In this document: one piece after another, positions 9,806-18,193 of the stretch
How positions within the stretch are numbered: position 1 is the first letter of the stretch
Layout: each line of letters starts with the position of its first letter
Assembly (NCBI RefSeq): GCF_014050225.1
Contig: NZ_JACFXV010000043.1
Span: 434,001-498,000 of the forward strand
Direction: 5' to 3'
Length of the DNA stretch: 64,000 nt
From: Stappia albiluteola
GTDB taxonomy: Bacteria > Pseudomonadota > Alphaproteobacteria > Rhizobiales > Stappiaceae
Translations under genes and position numbers: made by a program
Notes under the pieces: model-generated
Told to the model about the DNA's origin: nothing
Seen by the model: only the letters and a program-made list of their open reading frames with translations
The model's database searches: none

Positions 9806-11218
9806 TCATTCGGCGGCTTCGTGCGTTGCTTGTTGTCCCGCGATCCAGCGATCGAAGTCGGCCAGTGCGCGACTGGTAAGGGCCTTGTTCTTCGCCTTCT
9901 TCTTGTCCTGGCCCTTCAGCCTCTTGCCGTCATCGCCCGTCTTTGGTGCCTCGACCGGCGGGAAGAGGCCGAAATTCACGTTCATTGGCTGGAAGGAGCG
10001 GGGGCCTTCGTCCTCGCGCGAGATATGACCGCCGGTGATATGGGCAAGCAGCGCGCCCATGGCCGTCGTCGCCGGAGGGGCGACCGGCGTTTCGCCCCGT
10101 CGCTCCGCCGCGGCGAACAGGCCTGCCATGCAGCCGACGGCGGCAGATTCCACATAGCCTTCGCAACCCGTGACCTGGCCGGCGAAGCGGATCGCCGTTC
10201 GCGCTTTCAGCCGGAGCGTCTCGTCGAGCAGCTTCGGCGAATTCAGGAAGGTATTGCGGTGCAGGCCGCCAAGCCGGGCAAAGGAGGCGTTTTCCAGCCC
10301 CGGGATCATGCGGAAGATCTCGCTCTGCGCGCCGTATTTCAGTTTCGTCTGGAAACCGACGATATTGTAGAGCGTGCCGAGCGCGTTGTCCTGGCGTAGC
10401 TGGACGACCGCATAGGGCTTGACGGTCGGGTTATGCGCGTTGGTCAGCCCCATCGGCTTCATCGGACCGTGTCGCAGGGTTTCGCGACCGCGCTCCGCCA
10501 TGACCTCGATCGGCAGGCAGCCGTCGAAATAGGGCGTGTTCTCCTCCCACTCCTTGAACTCCGTTTTCGGGCCTGCGAGCAGCGCGTCGATGAAGGCCTC
10601 GTACTGCTCCTTGTCGAGCGGGCAGTTGATGTAGTCCTTGCCCGTGCCGCCCGGGCCGGTCTTGTCGTAACGGGACTGGAACCAGGCCTTGTCCATATCG
10701 ATGCTGTCGAAATGGACGATCGGGGCGATCGCGTCGAAAAAGGCGAGCGAATCCTCGTCAGTCAGCGACAGGATTGCCTTGCCGAGGGCTTCGGAGGTCA
10801 GCGGCCCGGTCGCGATGATGACGCTGTCCCAGTCCTGCGGAGGCAGACCGGCCACTTCCTCGCGCCGGATTTCGATCAGCGGATGCGCTTCCAGCGCGTC
10901 GGTGACGGCTTGAGAGAAGCCATCGCGGTCGACGGCCAGGGCCCCGCCCGCCGGCACCTGATGGGAGTCCGCGGAGCGCATGATCAGCGATCCCGCGCGG
11001 CGCAACTCGGCATGCAGCAGCCCGACGGCATTGTGCTCGGCATCGTCCGAACGGAACGAATTCGAGCAGACCAGCTCCGCCAGCCCGTCCGTCTTGTGCG
11101 CGTCCGTGCCCCGAACGGGGCGCATTTCGTGCAGGACGACCGGGATTCCCCGATTGGCGAGCTGCCAGCAGGCTTCCGAGCCGGCAAGGCCGCCGCCGAT
11201 GACGTGGACAGGCTTCAT
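9806..11218 (-). CDS. trmFO: tRNA m5U54 methyltransferase TrmFO
   Basis: Folate- and FAD-dependent enzyme that makes 5-methyluridine at tRNA position 54. From the start at 11218 (AGGAAAGA upstream) it is 470 residues; an in-frame ATG at 11272 would add 18 unlikely residues. The FAD-binding Rossmann motif [15 protein letters not shown] is at residues 5-19. The later [12 protein letters not shown] and [13 protein letters not shown] segments are typical of TrmFO rather than GidA/MnmG. The C-terminus has a Lys-rich stretch ([11 protein letters not shown]) before the last helix. It is convergent with the NDUFAF6-like gene. Confidence 0.95.
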   Translation of the reverse strand: MKPVHVIGGGLAGSEACWQLANRGIPVVLHEMRPVRGTDAHKTDGLAELVCSNSFRSDDAEHNAVGLLHAELRRAGSLIMRSADSHQVPAGGALAVDRDGFSQAVTDALEAHPLIEIRREEVAGLPPQDWDSVIIATGPLTSEALGKAILSLTDEDSLAFFDAIAPIVHFDSIDMDKAWFQSRYDKTGPGGTGKDYINCPLDKEQYEAFIDALLAGPKTEFKEWEENTPYFDGCLPIEVMAERGRETLRHGPMKPMGLTNAHNPTVKPYAVVQLRQDNALGTLYNIVGFQTKLKYGAQSEIFRMIPGLENASFARLGGLHRNTFLNSPKLLDETLRLKARTAIRFAGQVTGCEGYVESAAVGCMAGLFAAAERRGETPVAPPATTAMGALLAHITGGHISREDEGPRSFQPMNVNFGLFPPVEAPKTGDDGKRLKGQDKKKAKNKALTSRALADFDRWIAGQQATHEAAE

Positions 11219-11449
11219 GAGTGTTCTTTCCTGAATTGAGCCGCCTCGGGTTTCCCGCCGTTCACGAATCACGCATCGTCATGAGCAGCTTTGGCCAGCT
11301 TATCGAGACTGCGCATCGCCCTGGTCGGCGGGAATGCATCCGACCGGAGTATGGATTGGGCGCCGGAGTCCGGGCCACGATTTTGCTATGAATTAACGTG
11401 GTAGGCGGTCCATGGCAAATCGAAAGGCGGCGACGCCGCGAGTGCTCGG

Positions 11450-12118
11450 ATGGGGCAGCCGATGACAGGTCAACGCTCTCGCGGTTCGTGTCGAAAACCA
11501 GGCCGCCTTCCGGTCATCGGCGCGATGCTCGTGACCTTGAGTGGTTGTGCGGCGCAGCTCGGCGGATCGCCCGGTGTCTGGTACGCGCAGCATGATGGCA
11601 TAGCTCCGCGCCAGGACCGCATCTATGTCTGTCATGCTTTCGGCTGCGCCCGCAAGACCCCCGTCGACTTCTCCGCAGGCGACCGGAGGAAGCTCGCGGG
11701 TATTCTGGCGAAGGGGAGGTCGTCGGCGGCGGCGGAGCGCCGAGCGATCGCGGAAGCCGTGGCATGGAACGAGAAGCGCGTCGCGCCGATCGTCGGTTCG
11801 GCCAATGATCAGGGCGGCTACGATCTTCGCAATTCGGGCGTCCCGGGTCAGATGGACTGCATCGACGAAGCGACGAATACGACGAGCCTGCTGCTCGTCG
11901 CGGCGCGCCATGGCTATCTCAAGCATCATGCGGTGGCATCGCCCGTCGCCCGCGGGTTCTTCATCGACGGCGAATATCCGCACGCGACAGCCGTCGTCAC
12001 AGAGTTGAAGACAAACAAGCCGTACGCGATCGATTCCTGGCCCTACGCCAACGGCGTGAAGCCGGTCGTCCAGGATCTCGACCAGTGGTTTGCCTACCTG
12101 CCGGACCCGGCGGGCTGA
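11450..12118 (+). CDS. Predicted lipoprotein with possible Cys-His-Asp triad
   Basis: Not a family I can name with certainty. The 222 residues carry a short N-terminal hydrophobic segment ending in lipobox LSGC (Cys33), so it is probably an envelope lipoprotein. In the mature part MDCIDE (Cys137), PHATAV (His178) and IDSW (Asp195) occur in the order and spacing of a transglutaminase-like or papain-like catalytic triad. A CHAFGC pair lies at 61-66. A start at 11462 is equally possible. The gene stands alone on the plus strand; array B of small RNAs begins on the opposite strand just downstream. Confidence 0.7.
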   Translation: MGQPMTGQRSRGSCRKPGRLPVIGAMLVTLSGCAAQLGGSPGVWYAQHDGIAPRQDRIYVCHAFGCARKTPVDFSAGDRRKLAGILAKGRSSAAAERRAIAEAVAWNEKRVAPIVGSANDQGGYDLRNSGVPGQMDCIDEATNTTSLLLVAARHGYLKHHAVASPVARGFFIDGEYPHATAVVTELKTNKPYAIDSWPYANGVKPVVQDLDQWFAYLPDPAG

Positions 12119-12155
12119 TCGCAGCTTCAAGACGGAGGGGGGCGGCAGCAGGCCG

Positions 12156-12284
12156 CGAAAACGACAACGCCCGCCGGTGGGAGGAGGTACCGGCGGGCGT
12201 CGTTCAGAGGTCCGCCCCGGGGGGAGAAGGGCTGGACCTGAGGCATGCGGCAAGGGAGGAGGGATACCGTCATGCCCCGTTGAG
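12156..12284 (-). ncRNA. CcsR/cuckoo-type small RNA array B
   Basis: Read on the minus strand this region folds into three consecutive hairpins. The first (12276-12242) has stem GGCATG-CGG and loop CCCTCCTCCC. The second (12239-12208) has stem AGGTCC plus four more pairs and a C-rich loop. The third (12199-12168) has an 11-bp stem, loop CCTCCTCCC, and U4 behind it. Loops with CCUCCUCCC resemble the anti-Shine-Dalgarno of 16S rRNA and define the CcsR/cuckoo/alpha-r14 small RNAs of alphaproteobacteria. A possible promoter of its own lies at 12289-12316. A DUF1127 gene is directly upstream, as in the known family. Confidence 0.85.
12158..12199 (-). terminator. Terminator hairpin of array B with CCTCCTCCC loop
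   Basis: Eleven-base-pair GC-rich stem (12199-12168), extended by four pairs including one G-U on the minus strand, then U4 after a short spacer. The 32-base core is identical to that at 12978-13009. Confidence 0.85.
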
Positions 12285-12288
12285 ATTG

Positions 12289-12316
12289 GATATAGGCGTT
12301 AATTCTTGAATTTCAA
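12289..12316 (-). promoter_or_regulatory. Possible sigma-70-type promoter for array B
   Basis: On the minus strand TTGAAA (12316-12311), a 16-base spacer, and TATATC (12294-12289) resemble -35 and -10 boxes. Transcription would begin around 12282, a few bases before the first hairpin of array B and about 120 bases after the DUF1127 stop, so the array could be made independently of the gene. Confidence 0.5.
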
Positions 12317-12404
12317 ATCCAGAATTCTCGCATGGCAGCGTTGCGCCTGTCGCATGGCGGCTGCCGAGAAGATGCTATGCAGATTGCAAGTTCCCGGTTC
12401 GGTT

Positions 12405-12554
12405 TCAGCGGTCTGCGCCACGCGAGATGAAGTGGATATCGCCCCGGCCGATGCCGACATCATCGAGCTCCCGCTCCGTGAGCCGCGAAAGTTCGGCATA
12501 TGTCTGACGATATTTCTTCCAGTGGCGATATTTCTGAATGATCGTGTCGATCAT
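12405..12554 (-). CDS. DUF1127 small protein, copy B (CcaF1-like)
   Basis: 49-residue basic protein. It begins MIDTIIQKYRHWKKYRQ, continues with ELSRLTERELDDVGIGRGDI and ends HFISRGADR. The LxxLxxRELxDIGIxRxDI core is the DUF1127 signature. Members of the family bind RNA and affect small-RNA processing (CcaF1 of Rhodobacter) or phosphate and carbon metabolism. The start is set by AAGG 7-10 bases upstream and by similarity to copy A. It precedes small RNA array B on the same strand. It is too short for many gene callers and lies inside a longer spurious frame. Confidence 0.9.
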   Translation of the reverse strand: MIDTIIQKYRHWKKYRQTYAELSRLTERELDDVGIGRGDIHFISRGADR

Positions 12555-12960
12555 GTTGCACCTTGATCTTTGTCTTGAGCCAGCGGTGCGTGGACCCGAA
12601 AGCAGGCTCATCGCCGCCTTTCCATTCGGATGACGGGAGCCGCTTTCGAAGGCGCGCGCCTGCGGCGAACCGCCTGGCTGGTTTTGGGAAGCCTCCGGAT
12701 AGCGGCGGCTTGAAGCCGCCGGCGGAGGATCGGGTTGGGCGCGGCAGTTCAGTTCGCCACGCAACAAAATCACCGTTGCACTGCATATAGGCGCTTGCCC
12801 GATTCATGGGCAGTGCGTTTCTGCGCATGTCAGCCCTGCTTTTGCTGCAGAGCACAAAGCCGTTATTGCGTCGTGAGACAGCGCTCGGGCAAGCTCTTTG
12901 CCCAAGCCGGCAATCGCGCGCCTGTCGTTTTGTGCGGGAGGTGAACGAATGAAGGATCGT
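12555..12960. other. Long leader/intergenic region between DUF1127-B and array A
   Basis: About 400 bases without a convincing gene. On the minus strand it holds a TATATG -10-like box (12791-12786) inside GCGCCTATATGC, resembling the CGCCTATAT before array B, so DUF1127-B may have a 5' leader of about 230 bases. A GGCGGC/GCCGCC hairpin with a TTGAA loop lies at 12704-12720. The remainder shows nothing I can name. Confidence 0.5.
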
Positions 12961-12963
12961 GTA

Positions 12964-13086
12964 TGCGAAAAAGCGATCGCCCGCCGGTGGGAGGAGGTAC
13001 CGGCGGGCGACGCAATTTCCGACAAGAGCTGGGAGGAGGATGCCCTTGCCGGGCACGCTCAGAGGTATGGGAGGAGGATTACCTCT
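12964..13086 (-). ncRNA. CcsR/cuckoo-type small RNA array A
   Basis: Three consecutive minus-strand hairpins, each presenting CCTCCTCCC in its loop. The first has stem AGAGGTA/TACCTCT (13086-13061). The second has stem CAAGGGC/GCTCTTG (13048-13023). The third is an 11-bp GC stem with T5 behind it (13009-12968). The middle stem contains a G-U pair on the minus strand that would be an A-C clash on the plus strand, which supports the strand call. The array begins 19 bases after the stop of DUF1127-A, the arrangement known for ccaF1-ccsR in Rhodobacter. Expected action is base-pairing with purine-rich ribosome-binding sites or protein sequestration. Confidence 0.9.
12968..13009 (-). terminator. 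Terminator hairpin of array A with CCTCCTCCC loop
   Basis: Eleven-base-pair GC-rich stem (13009-12978) followed on the minus strand by a run of five T at 12972-12968. The loop contains CCTCCTCCC. Ends transcription of the DUF1127-A/small RNA unit. Confidence 0.9.
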
Positions 13087-13104
13087 TTGAACGTGAAACC
13101 TTTT

Positions 13105-13251
13105 TTAGCGGGTCTTGCGGGCAACGAACGGAATGTCGCCGCGACCGATGCCGATGTCGCTCAGTTCGCGGTTGGAAAGACGGGACAGTTCGGAGACCGT
13201 CTCCTGATACGTCTTCCAGCTGCGGTACTTGCTGCGGATAGCGTCAAACAT
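13105..13251 (-). CDS. DUF1127 small protein, copy A (CcaF1-like)
   Basis: 48 residues: MFDAIRSKYRSWKTYQE, then the DUF1127 core ELSRLSNRELSDIGIGRGDI, ending PFVARKTR. It shares 13 of the last 15 core positions with copy B, so the two are paralogues. GGAG lies 7-10 bases before the ATG. Array A follows after 19 bases, so gene and small RNAs are probably one primary transcript that is processed. A direct repeat of TGCACAAT lies about 100-130 bases upstream and may bind an activator. Confidence 0.92.
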   Translation of the reverse strand: MFDAIRSKYRSWKTYQETVSELSRLSNRELSDIGIGRGDIPFVARKTR

Positions 13252-13351
13252 GACTGGCTCCAGGAACCTCGAAACTGGCGGCAGCGCCGTTTCCGTCGCG
13301 CCGTCCTGATGCTTCCTATTTAATTTTTTCACTTGCTGAATTAAAGAGACG

Positions 13352-13381
13352 ATTGTGCATGGCAGCCTTGCGTATTGTGCA
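13352..13381 (-). promoter_or_regulatory. Tandem TGCACAAT repeat upstream of DUF1127-A
   Basis: TGCACAAT occurs twice on the minus strand, at 13381-13374 and 13359-13352, 22 bases apart (about two helical turns). A poor -10-like TTTAAT follows at about 13344 with no good -35, which would fit activator-dependent transcription. LysR-type regulators (VtlR/LsrB) control DUF1127 genes in Brucella and rhizobia; assigning this site to one of them is inference. Confidence 0.4.
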
Positions 13382-13485
13382 ATGCAAAATCGCCGGCTCG
13401 ATCTGCCGATAACGAAAAGCCTGCCGCGACCGGGGGCCGGCAACGCGCCGTCCAATCCCCGCGCACGCCCGGAGCCCCTCGAAGG

Positions 13486-16428
13486 CTATTCGGCTGCCGT
13501 CATCCGCCGCGACGGGCGGCGCTCCAGCAGTTCCCGAAGATACTGGCCGGTATAGCTCGCCTCGACCTTCACCACATCCTCCGGGCGTCCTTCGGCAACG
13601 ATCGTGCCGCCGCCGTCGCCGCCTTCCGGCCCGAGATCGAGGATCCAGTCCGCCGTCTTGATGACTTCAAGGTTGTGCTCGATCACCAGCACGGTGTTGC
13701 CCTGTTCGACCAGCTGGTGCAGCACTTCCAGAAGCTTGGCGACATCGTGGAAATGCAGGCCGGTGGTCGGCTCGTCCAGGATATAGAGCGTGCGGCCCGT
13801 GGAGCGCCGGGACAGCTCCTTGGCGAGCTTGACGCGCTGCGCCTCGCCGCCGGATAGCGTCGTGGCCTGCTGGCCCACATGAATATAGCCAAGGCCGACG
13901 CGGGCCAGCGTCTCCATCTTCTCGCGCACCGCCGGAACGGCGGAGAAGAACTGGGCGGCTTCCTCCACCGTCATGTCGAGCACGTCGGCGATCGACTTGC
14001 CCTTGAACGTGACCTCCAGCGTCTCGCGGTTGTAGCGCTTGCCCTTGCAGACGTCGCAGGTGACGTAGACGTCCGGCAGGAAGTGCATCTCGATCTTGAT
14101 GACGCCGTCGCCCTGGCAGGCCTCGCAGCGCCCACCCTTGACGTTGAAGGAGAAACGGCCGGGCTGATAGCCGCGCGCCTTGGCCTCCGGCAGGCCGGCG
14201 AACCATTCGCGGATCGGCGTGAAGGCGCCGGTATAGGTCGCCGGATTGGAGCGCGGCGTGCGGCCGATCGGCGACTGGTCGATATCGATCACCTTGTCGA
14301 GATGTTCCAGCCCCTCGATATTGTCGTGCGGGGAGGGGTTCTCCCGCGATCCGTTGAGCCTGCGGGCCGCCGCCTTGAACAGCGTGTCGATCAGGAAGGT
14401 CGACTTGCCGCCACCCGAGACCCCCGTCACGCAGGTGAAGGTGCCCAGCGGGATCGCCGCGCTGACATTCTTCAAATTGTTGCCGCGCGCGCCGTTCACC
14501 TTGATCTGGCGTGTCTTGGAGATCTTGCGCCGCTGCTCGGGCAGGGGGATCGCCATGTCGCCCGACAGATAGCGCCCGGTCAGCGAATTCGGACTGGCGA
14601 GGATTTCAGCCGGCGTCCCGCGCGCGACGATCTCGCCGCCATGCACCCCGGCGCCCGGCCCCACGTCCACCACGTAGTCGGCGGTGAGGATCGCATCCTC
14701 GTCATGTTCCACCACGATAACCGTATTGCCGAGGTCGCGCAGGTGCTTCAGCGTTTCCAGCAACCGGGTATTGTCACGCTGGTGCAGGCCGATCGACGGC
14801 TCGTCGAGCACGTAGAGAACGCCCGTCAGGCCCGAACCGATCTGGGAGGCGAGGCGAATGCGCTGGCTTTCGCCACCCGACAACGTTCCGGAGGAGCGCG
14901 ACAGCGTCAGGTAGTCGAGGCCGACATCGTTGAGGAAGCGCAGCCTTTCGCGGATCTCCTTGAGGATACGGATCGCGATCTCGTTCTGCTTGGCCGAGAG
15001 CTTCTCCGGCAGGCCGTCAAACCAGTCACCGGCAGCGCGGATCGACAATTGGGTGATCTGGCCGATATGCCGGCCGGCGATCTTCACCGCCAGCGCTTCC
15101 GGCTTCAGACGGTTGCCGCCGCACGCCTCGCAAGGGTGATCGGACTGGAAGCGCGACAGTTCCTCGCGCACCCATTGCGATTCCGTCTCGCGCCAGCGGC
15201 GTTCGATATTGCCGATCACGCCTTCGAAGGGCTTCGACGTGCGATAGCTGCGCGCGCCGTCGTCATAGACGAATTCGATCTCCGACTTGCCTGAGCCGTG
15301 CAGGATCACTTGACGCACGTCTTCCGGCAGGTCCCGCCAGGGCGTGGCCATGGAAACGTTGAAGTTGCGGCAGAGCGCCTCGAGCGTCTGGTTGTAGTAG
15401 GGCGAGGTTGCGCCGGTCTTCGCCCAAGGCAGGACCGCGCCCTCGCGCAGCGACAGCGACTGGTCCGGCACGACCAGGTCGGCCTCGAAGGCAAGCGTGG
15501 TGCCGAGCCCGTCGCAGGTCGGGCAGGCGCCGAAGGGATTGTTGAAGGAAAACAGACGCGGCTCGATCTCCGGAATGGTGAAACCGGAGACAGGGCAGGC
15601 GAACTTCTCCGAAAAGATCAGGCGTTGCGGATTGCCCTGCTCGTCCGTCTGGTCGGCGAGCTCGGCCACCGCGATGCCGTCGGCGAGCGACAGCGCCGTC
15701 TCGAAGGAATCCGCCAGCCGGTTGGCGATATCGTTGCGCACCACGATGCGGTCGACCACCACGTCGATATCGTGCTTGAACTTCTTGTCGAGCGCCGGGG
15801 CGTCCGCGATCTCGTGGAACGTGCCGTCGATCTTCACCCGCTGGAAGCCCTTCTTCATCAGCTCGGCGAGTTCCTTGCGGTATTCGCCCTTGCGGCCGCG
15901 CACGATCGGCGCCAGCAGATAGAGGCGCGTCCCCTCCGGCAGGTCCAGCACCCGGTCGACCATCTGGCTGACGGTCTGGCTTTCGATCGGCAGGCCGGTC
16001 GCAGGCGAGTAGGGCACGCCGACCCGCGCGAAGAGCAGGCGCATGTAGTCGTAGATTTCCGTCACCGTGCCGACGGTCGAGCGCGGATTGCGCGACGTCG
16101 TCTTCTGCTCGATGGAGATTGCCGGCGACAGCCCGTCGATCTGGTCGACATCGGGCTTCTGCATCATTTCCAGAAACTGGCGGGCATAGGCCGAGAGGCT
16201 TTCGACATAGCGCCGCTGGCCCTCGGCATAGATGGTGTCGAAGGCAAGCGACGACTTGCCGGAGCCCGACAGGCCGGTCATCACGATCAGCCGGTCGCGC
16301 GGCAGGTCGAGATCGACATTCTTCAGGTTATGCTCGCGCGCACCGCGGATCGAGATCATCTTGGTGCCGGCAAACGGGTCGTCAGCGGACTGCAATGCCT
16401 TGTCCAGAACCGGGCGCGAAGGAGCCAT
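13486..16428 (-). CDS. uvrA: Excinuclease ABC subunit A
   Basis: DNA-damage recognition ATPase of nucleotide excision repair. 980 residues from the ATG at 16428 (AGGGAA upstream); an ATG at 16482 would add 18 residues. Two ABC ATPase modules are visible: Walker [10 protein letters not shown] at 52-60 with signature [12 protein letters not shown] in the middle of the protein, and Walker [10 protein letters not shown] with [12 protein letters not shown] in the C-terminal half. Zinc-binding CxxC pairs occur as CPTC, CEAC and CEACQGDG. It is divergent from ssb, with two SOS boxes between them. Confidence 0.97.
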   Translation of the reverse strand: MAPSRPVLDKALQSADDPFAGTKMISIRGAREHNLKNVDLDLPRDRLIVMTGLSGSGKSSLAFDTIYAEGQRRYVESLSAYARQFLEMMQKPDVDQIDGLSPAISIEQKTTSRNPRSTVGTVTEIYDYMRLLFARVGVPYSPATGLPIESQTVSQMVDRVLDLPEGTRLYLLAPIVRGRKGEYRKELAELMKKGFQRVKIDGTFHEIADAPALDKKFKHDIDVVVDRIVVRNDIANRLADSFETALSLADGIAVAELADQTDEQGNPQRLIFSEKFACPVSGFTIPEIEPRLFSFNNPFGACPTCDGLGTTLAFEADLVVPDQSLSLREGAVLPWAKTGATSPYYNQTLEALCRNFNVSMATPWRDLPEDVRQVILHGSGKSEIEFVYDDGARSYRTSKPFEGVIGNIERRWRETESQWVREELSRFQSDHPCEACGGNRLKPEALAVKIAGRHIGQITQLSIRAAGDWFDGLPEKLSAKQNEIAIRILKEIRERLRFLNDVGLDYLTLSRSSGTLSGGESQRIRLASQIGSGLTGVLYVLDEPSIGLHQRDNTRLLETLKHLRDLGNTVIVVEHDEDAILTADYVVDVGPGAGVHGGEIVARGTPAEILASPNSLTGRYLSGDMAIPLPEQRRKISKTRQIKVNGARGNNLKNVSAAIPLGTFTCVTGVSGGGKSTFLIDTLFKAAARRLNGSRENPSPHDNIEGLEHLDKVIDIDQSPIGRTPRSNPATYTGAFTPIREWFAGLPEAKARGYQPGRFSFNVKGGRCEACQGDGVIKIEMHFLPDVYVTCDVCKGKRYNRETLEVTFKGKSIADVLDMTVEEAAQFFSAVPAVREKMETLARVGLGYIHVGQQATTLSGGEAQRVKLAKELSRRSTGRTLYILDEPTTGLHFHDVAKLLEVLHQLVEQGNTVLVIEHNLEVIKTADWILDLGPEGGDGGGTIVAEGRPEDVVKVEASYTGQYLRELLERRPSRRMTAAE

Positions 16429-16634
16429 GAAGAAATTCCCTGATGATATCCGGCGCCAGATCGGGATCGGACGCGAACGCACGATAGTCTTGCGATCCCT
16501 CCTACGTCTGCGGACGGGATCGGATCAGCTTTTACGACATGGAACACACGAGGTCGATTGTCGAGATCGGCCACGTCCCTCACGCCGCCTTGAAATGTCG
16601 AAGGCCGGTCGCTTGGCGCGCGAGCGGCCGGAAA

Positions 16635-16649
16635 GAACATAAAGTGAAC
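16635..16649. promoter_or_regulatory. SOS (LexA) box, uvrA-proximal
   Basis: GAAC-ATAAAGT-GAAC, that is GAAC-N7-GAAC, the complement of the alphaproteobacterial LexA site GTTC-N7-GTTC. It lies 207 bases upstream of the uvrA start and 286 bases before ssb. Confidence 0.85.
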
Positions 16650-16744
16650 ATAGGCAGGGAGGCAAGCGAATTCTGCTGCGCTGGCGCGTGGCAGGATTGC
16701 GACGGTAATGGAGCGCTTTTCTCGGCTGCCTGCCTCTGTTAAAA

Positions 16745-16759
16745 GAACAAAAATGGAAC
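16745..16759. promoter_or_regulatory. SOS (LexA) box, ssb-proximal
   Basis: GAAC-AAAAATG-GAAC, a second exact GAAC-N7-GAAC site, 95 bases from the first and 176 bases before the ssb start. The whole 16429-16934 gap (about 500 bases) holds no gene that I can support. Confidence 0.85.
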
Positions 16760-16934
16760 AATTTTCCACTCGCCCAAAAGAGGCGTGGAAAAGAAGCTCA
16801 TCGGCCTTCTGCAGGGGATCGGGCCGCGGCGGAGGTCTGGTATCGCAGGCCCGCGCGGCTATTCTGCCGCAAAAGATCGCGGCTAGCCTGCCGCAAGATG
16901 TCAATGGCGAAATCGGCAGCGTGGGAGATACGAG

Positions 16935-17456
16935 ATGTCGGGAAGCGTGAACAAGGTGATCCTGGTGGGCAATCTGGGCGCCGACCCGGAAGTGCGCCGC
17001 ATGCAGGACGGGCGGCCCGTCGTGAACCTGCGCATCGCGACTTCGGAAACCTGGCGTGATCGCGGCACCGGAGAGCGTCGCGAGAAGACCGAATGGCACC
17101 GTGTGGTGATCTTCAACGAAGGACTGGCCAAGGTCGCCGAGAATTATCTGCGCAAGGGCTCCAAGGTCTATATCGAAGGCCAGCTGCAGACCCGCAAATG
17201 GCAGGATCAGCAGGGCCAGGAACGCTACAGCACAGAGGTGGTGCTGCAGGGGTTCAATTCGACGCTGACCATGCTCGACGGGCGCGGCGAGGGCGGTTCC
17301 TCCGCTGGCGGGCAAAGCGGCGATTTCGGCTCCGGATCTGGTGGCGGCGGATACGGTGGAGACTATGGCGGCGGGTCTTCCGGCGGCGGCCGGGGCGGCC
17401 AGAGCGGCGGCTTCGGCGGCGGTGGCGGGGGAATGGACGACGAAATCCCGTTCTGA
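16935..17456 (+). CDS. ssb: Single-stranded DNA-binding protein
   Basis: 173 residues. The N-terminal OB fold (1-110) begins [21 protein letters not shown] Gly/Ser-rich flexible linker (about 115-160) follows, then the acidic tip MDDEIPF that recruits partner proteins. Coats ssDNA in replication, recombination and repair. The uvrA-ssb divergent arrangement with SOS boxes suggests DNA damage induces it. A strong terminator follows at 17510. Confidence 0.97.
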   Translation: MSGSVNKVILVGNLGADPEVRRMQDGRPVVNLRIATSETWRDRGTGERREKTEWHRVVIFNEGLAKVAENYLRKGSKVYIEGQLQTRKWQDQQGQERYSTEVVLQGFNSTLTMLDGRGEGGSSAGGQSGDFGSGSGGGGYGGDYGGGSSGGGRGGQSGGFGGGGGGMDDEIPF

Positions 17457-17509
17457 TGACGCTGCGATATCATCTGGATATCGCGGAGGGCTGGTATATG
17501 ACTTCAATG

Positions 17510-17534
17510 ACAGGCGCCGCCGGCGCCTGTTTTC
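17510..17534 (+). terminator. Rho-independent terminator after ssb
   Basis: Nine-base-pair stem 17510-17518 with 17522-17530, loop GCC, followed by TTTC. It lies 54 bases after the ssb stop. Confidence 0.8.
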
Positions 17535-17670
17535 ATTTCGGCATGCCCATCAGGGCGGTCGCCACACAAGGCTTGCCTCAACTATCGTCCTTTGACGCAA
17601 ACGTGACTGTTTTTGGCAGTCGGGGGGCGTGATCGTGCAAATTCCGATCGAAAGCGAAGGAGTGCACGTC

Positions 17671-18084
17671 ATGCTGTCGATACTGAAACCGTGCCCGTCG
17701 ATGCTTGCGACGACGGCATCGTGCTTGCTGGTCGCGGCGTCGCTTCTCCTCTCGTCTGGCGTGAGTGCCCATGCCGGCGAGGCGGATGTCATCCAGGTCA
17801 GGTCGACACAGGCTTCCGATGGCACCTGGCGGTTCGATGTGACGGTCCGTCATGCCGACGATGGCTGGGCGCACTATGCAGACAGTTTCGAGATCCTCGC
17901 TCCCGACAAATCGGTGCTCGGGACGCGGGTATTGCTGCATCCCCATGTTACCGAGCAGCCGTTCACGCGATCCATCGACGGCGTGGTTATACCCAGAGAC
18001 ATTCGGCAGGTGATCGTGCGCGCGCATGACAAGGTGCATGGATACGGCGGCGAAGAGCAGACAGTCGAGCTTCCGCTGGATTGA
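17671..18084 (+). CDS. Secreted hypothetical protein
   Basis: Family not recognised. The 137-residue product has a clear signal peptide: a hydrophobic core within residues 15-32 ending SAHA, then a mature domain of about 100 residues rich in beta strands (WRFDVTVRHADDGWAHYADSF). The start at 17671 is preferred over 17629 because AAGGAG lies 10 bases upstream. Stand-alone gene between ssb and the TetR regulator. A periplasmic location is predicted; function unknown. Confidence 0.75.
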   Translation: MLSILKPCPSMLATTASCLLVAASLLLSSGVSAHAGEADVIQVRSTQASDGTWRFDVTVRHADDGWAHYADSFEILAPDKSVLGTRVLLHPHVTEQPFTRSIDGVVIPRDIRQVIVRAHDKVHGYGGEEQTVELPLD

Positions 18085-18141
18085 AGATCCGTACCTCTAC
18101 CGGTGGCGCACCGTGCGACTTGAAATGCACGGCAAGAAATG

Positions 18142-18155
18142 TGAATACTGATTCA
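18142..18155. promoter_or_regulatory. Candidate TetR operator (autoregulatory)
   Basis: Perfect inverted repeat TGAAT-ACTG-ATTCA, 39 bases before the TetR gene. A related 14-mer lies at 27752-27765 before the ABC importer operon (10 of 14 bases identical). Confidence 0.6.
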
Positions 18156-18193
18156 TATCTCATGTTCAAGGCGACGGACCAGCGGGAAAACGG

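Noticed and set aside
12168-13009. CRISPR-like repeat (two identical 32-base palindromic units)
   Set aside because: Only two copies, 810 bases apart, each followed by a T run and part of a hairpin array next to DUF1127; not a spaced repeat array and no cas genes.
12460-13056. Minus-strand open frame of 198 codons overlapping DUF1127-B and array A
   Set aside because: It runs through the terminator hairpin region, has no homology that I recognise, and codon use unlike neighbours; it is a by-product of high GC.
13879-15294. Long plus-strand frame opposite uvrA
   Set aside because: Shadow of uvrA; rich in His, Arg, Asp with no fold, and uvrA is unambiguous.
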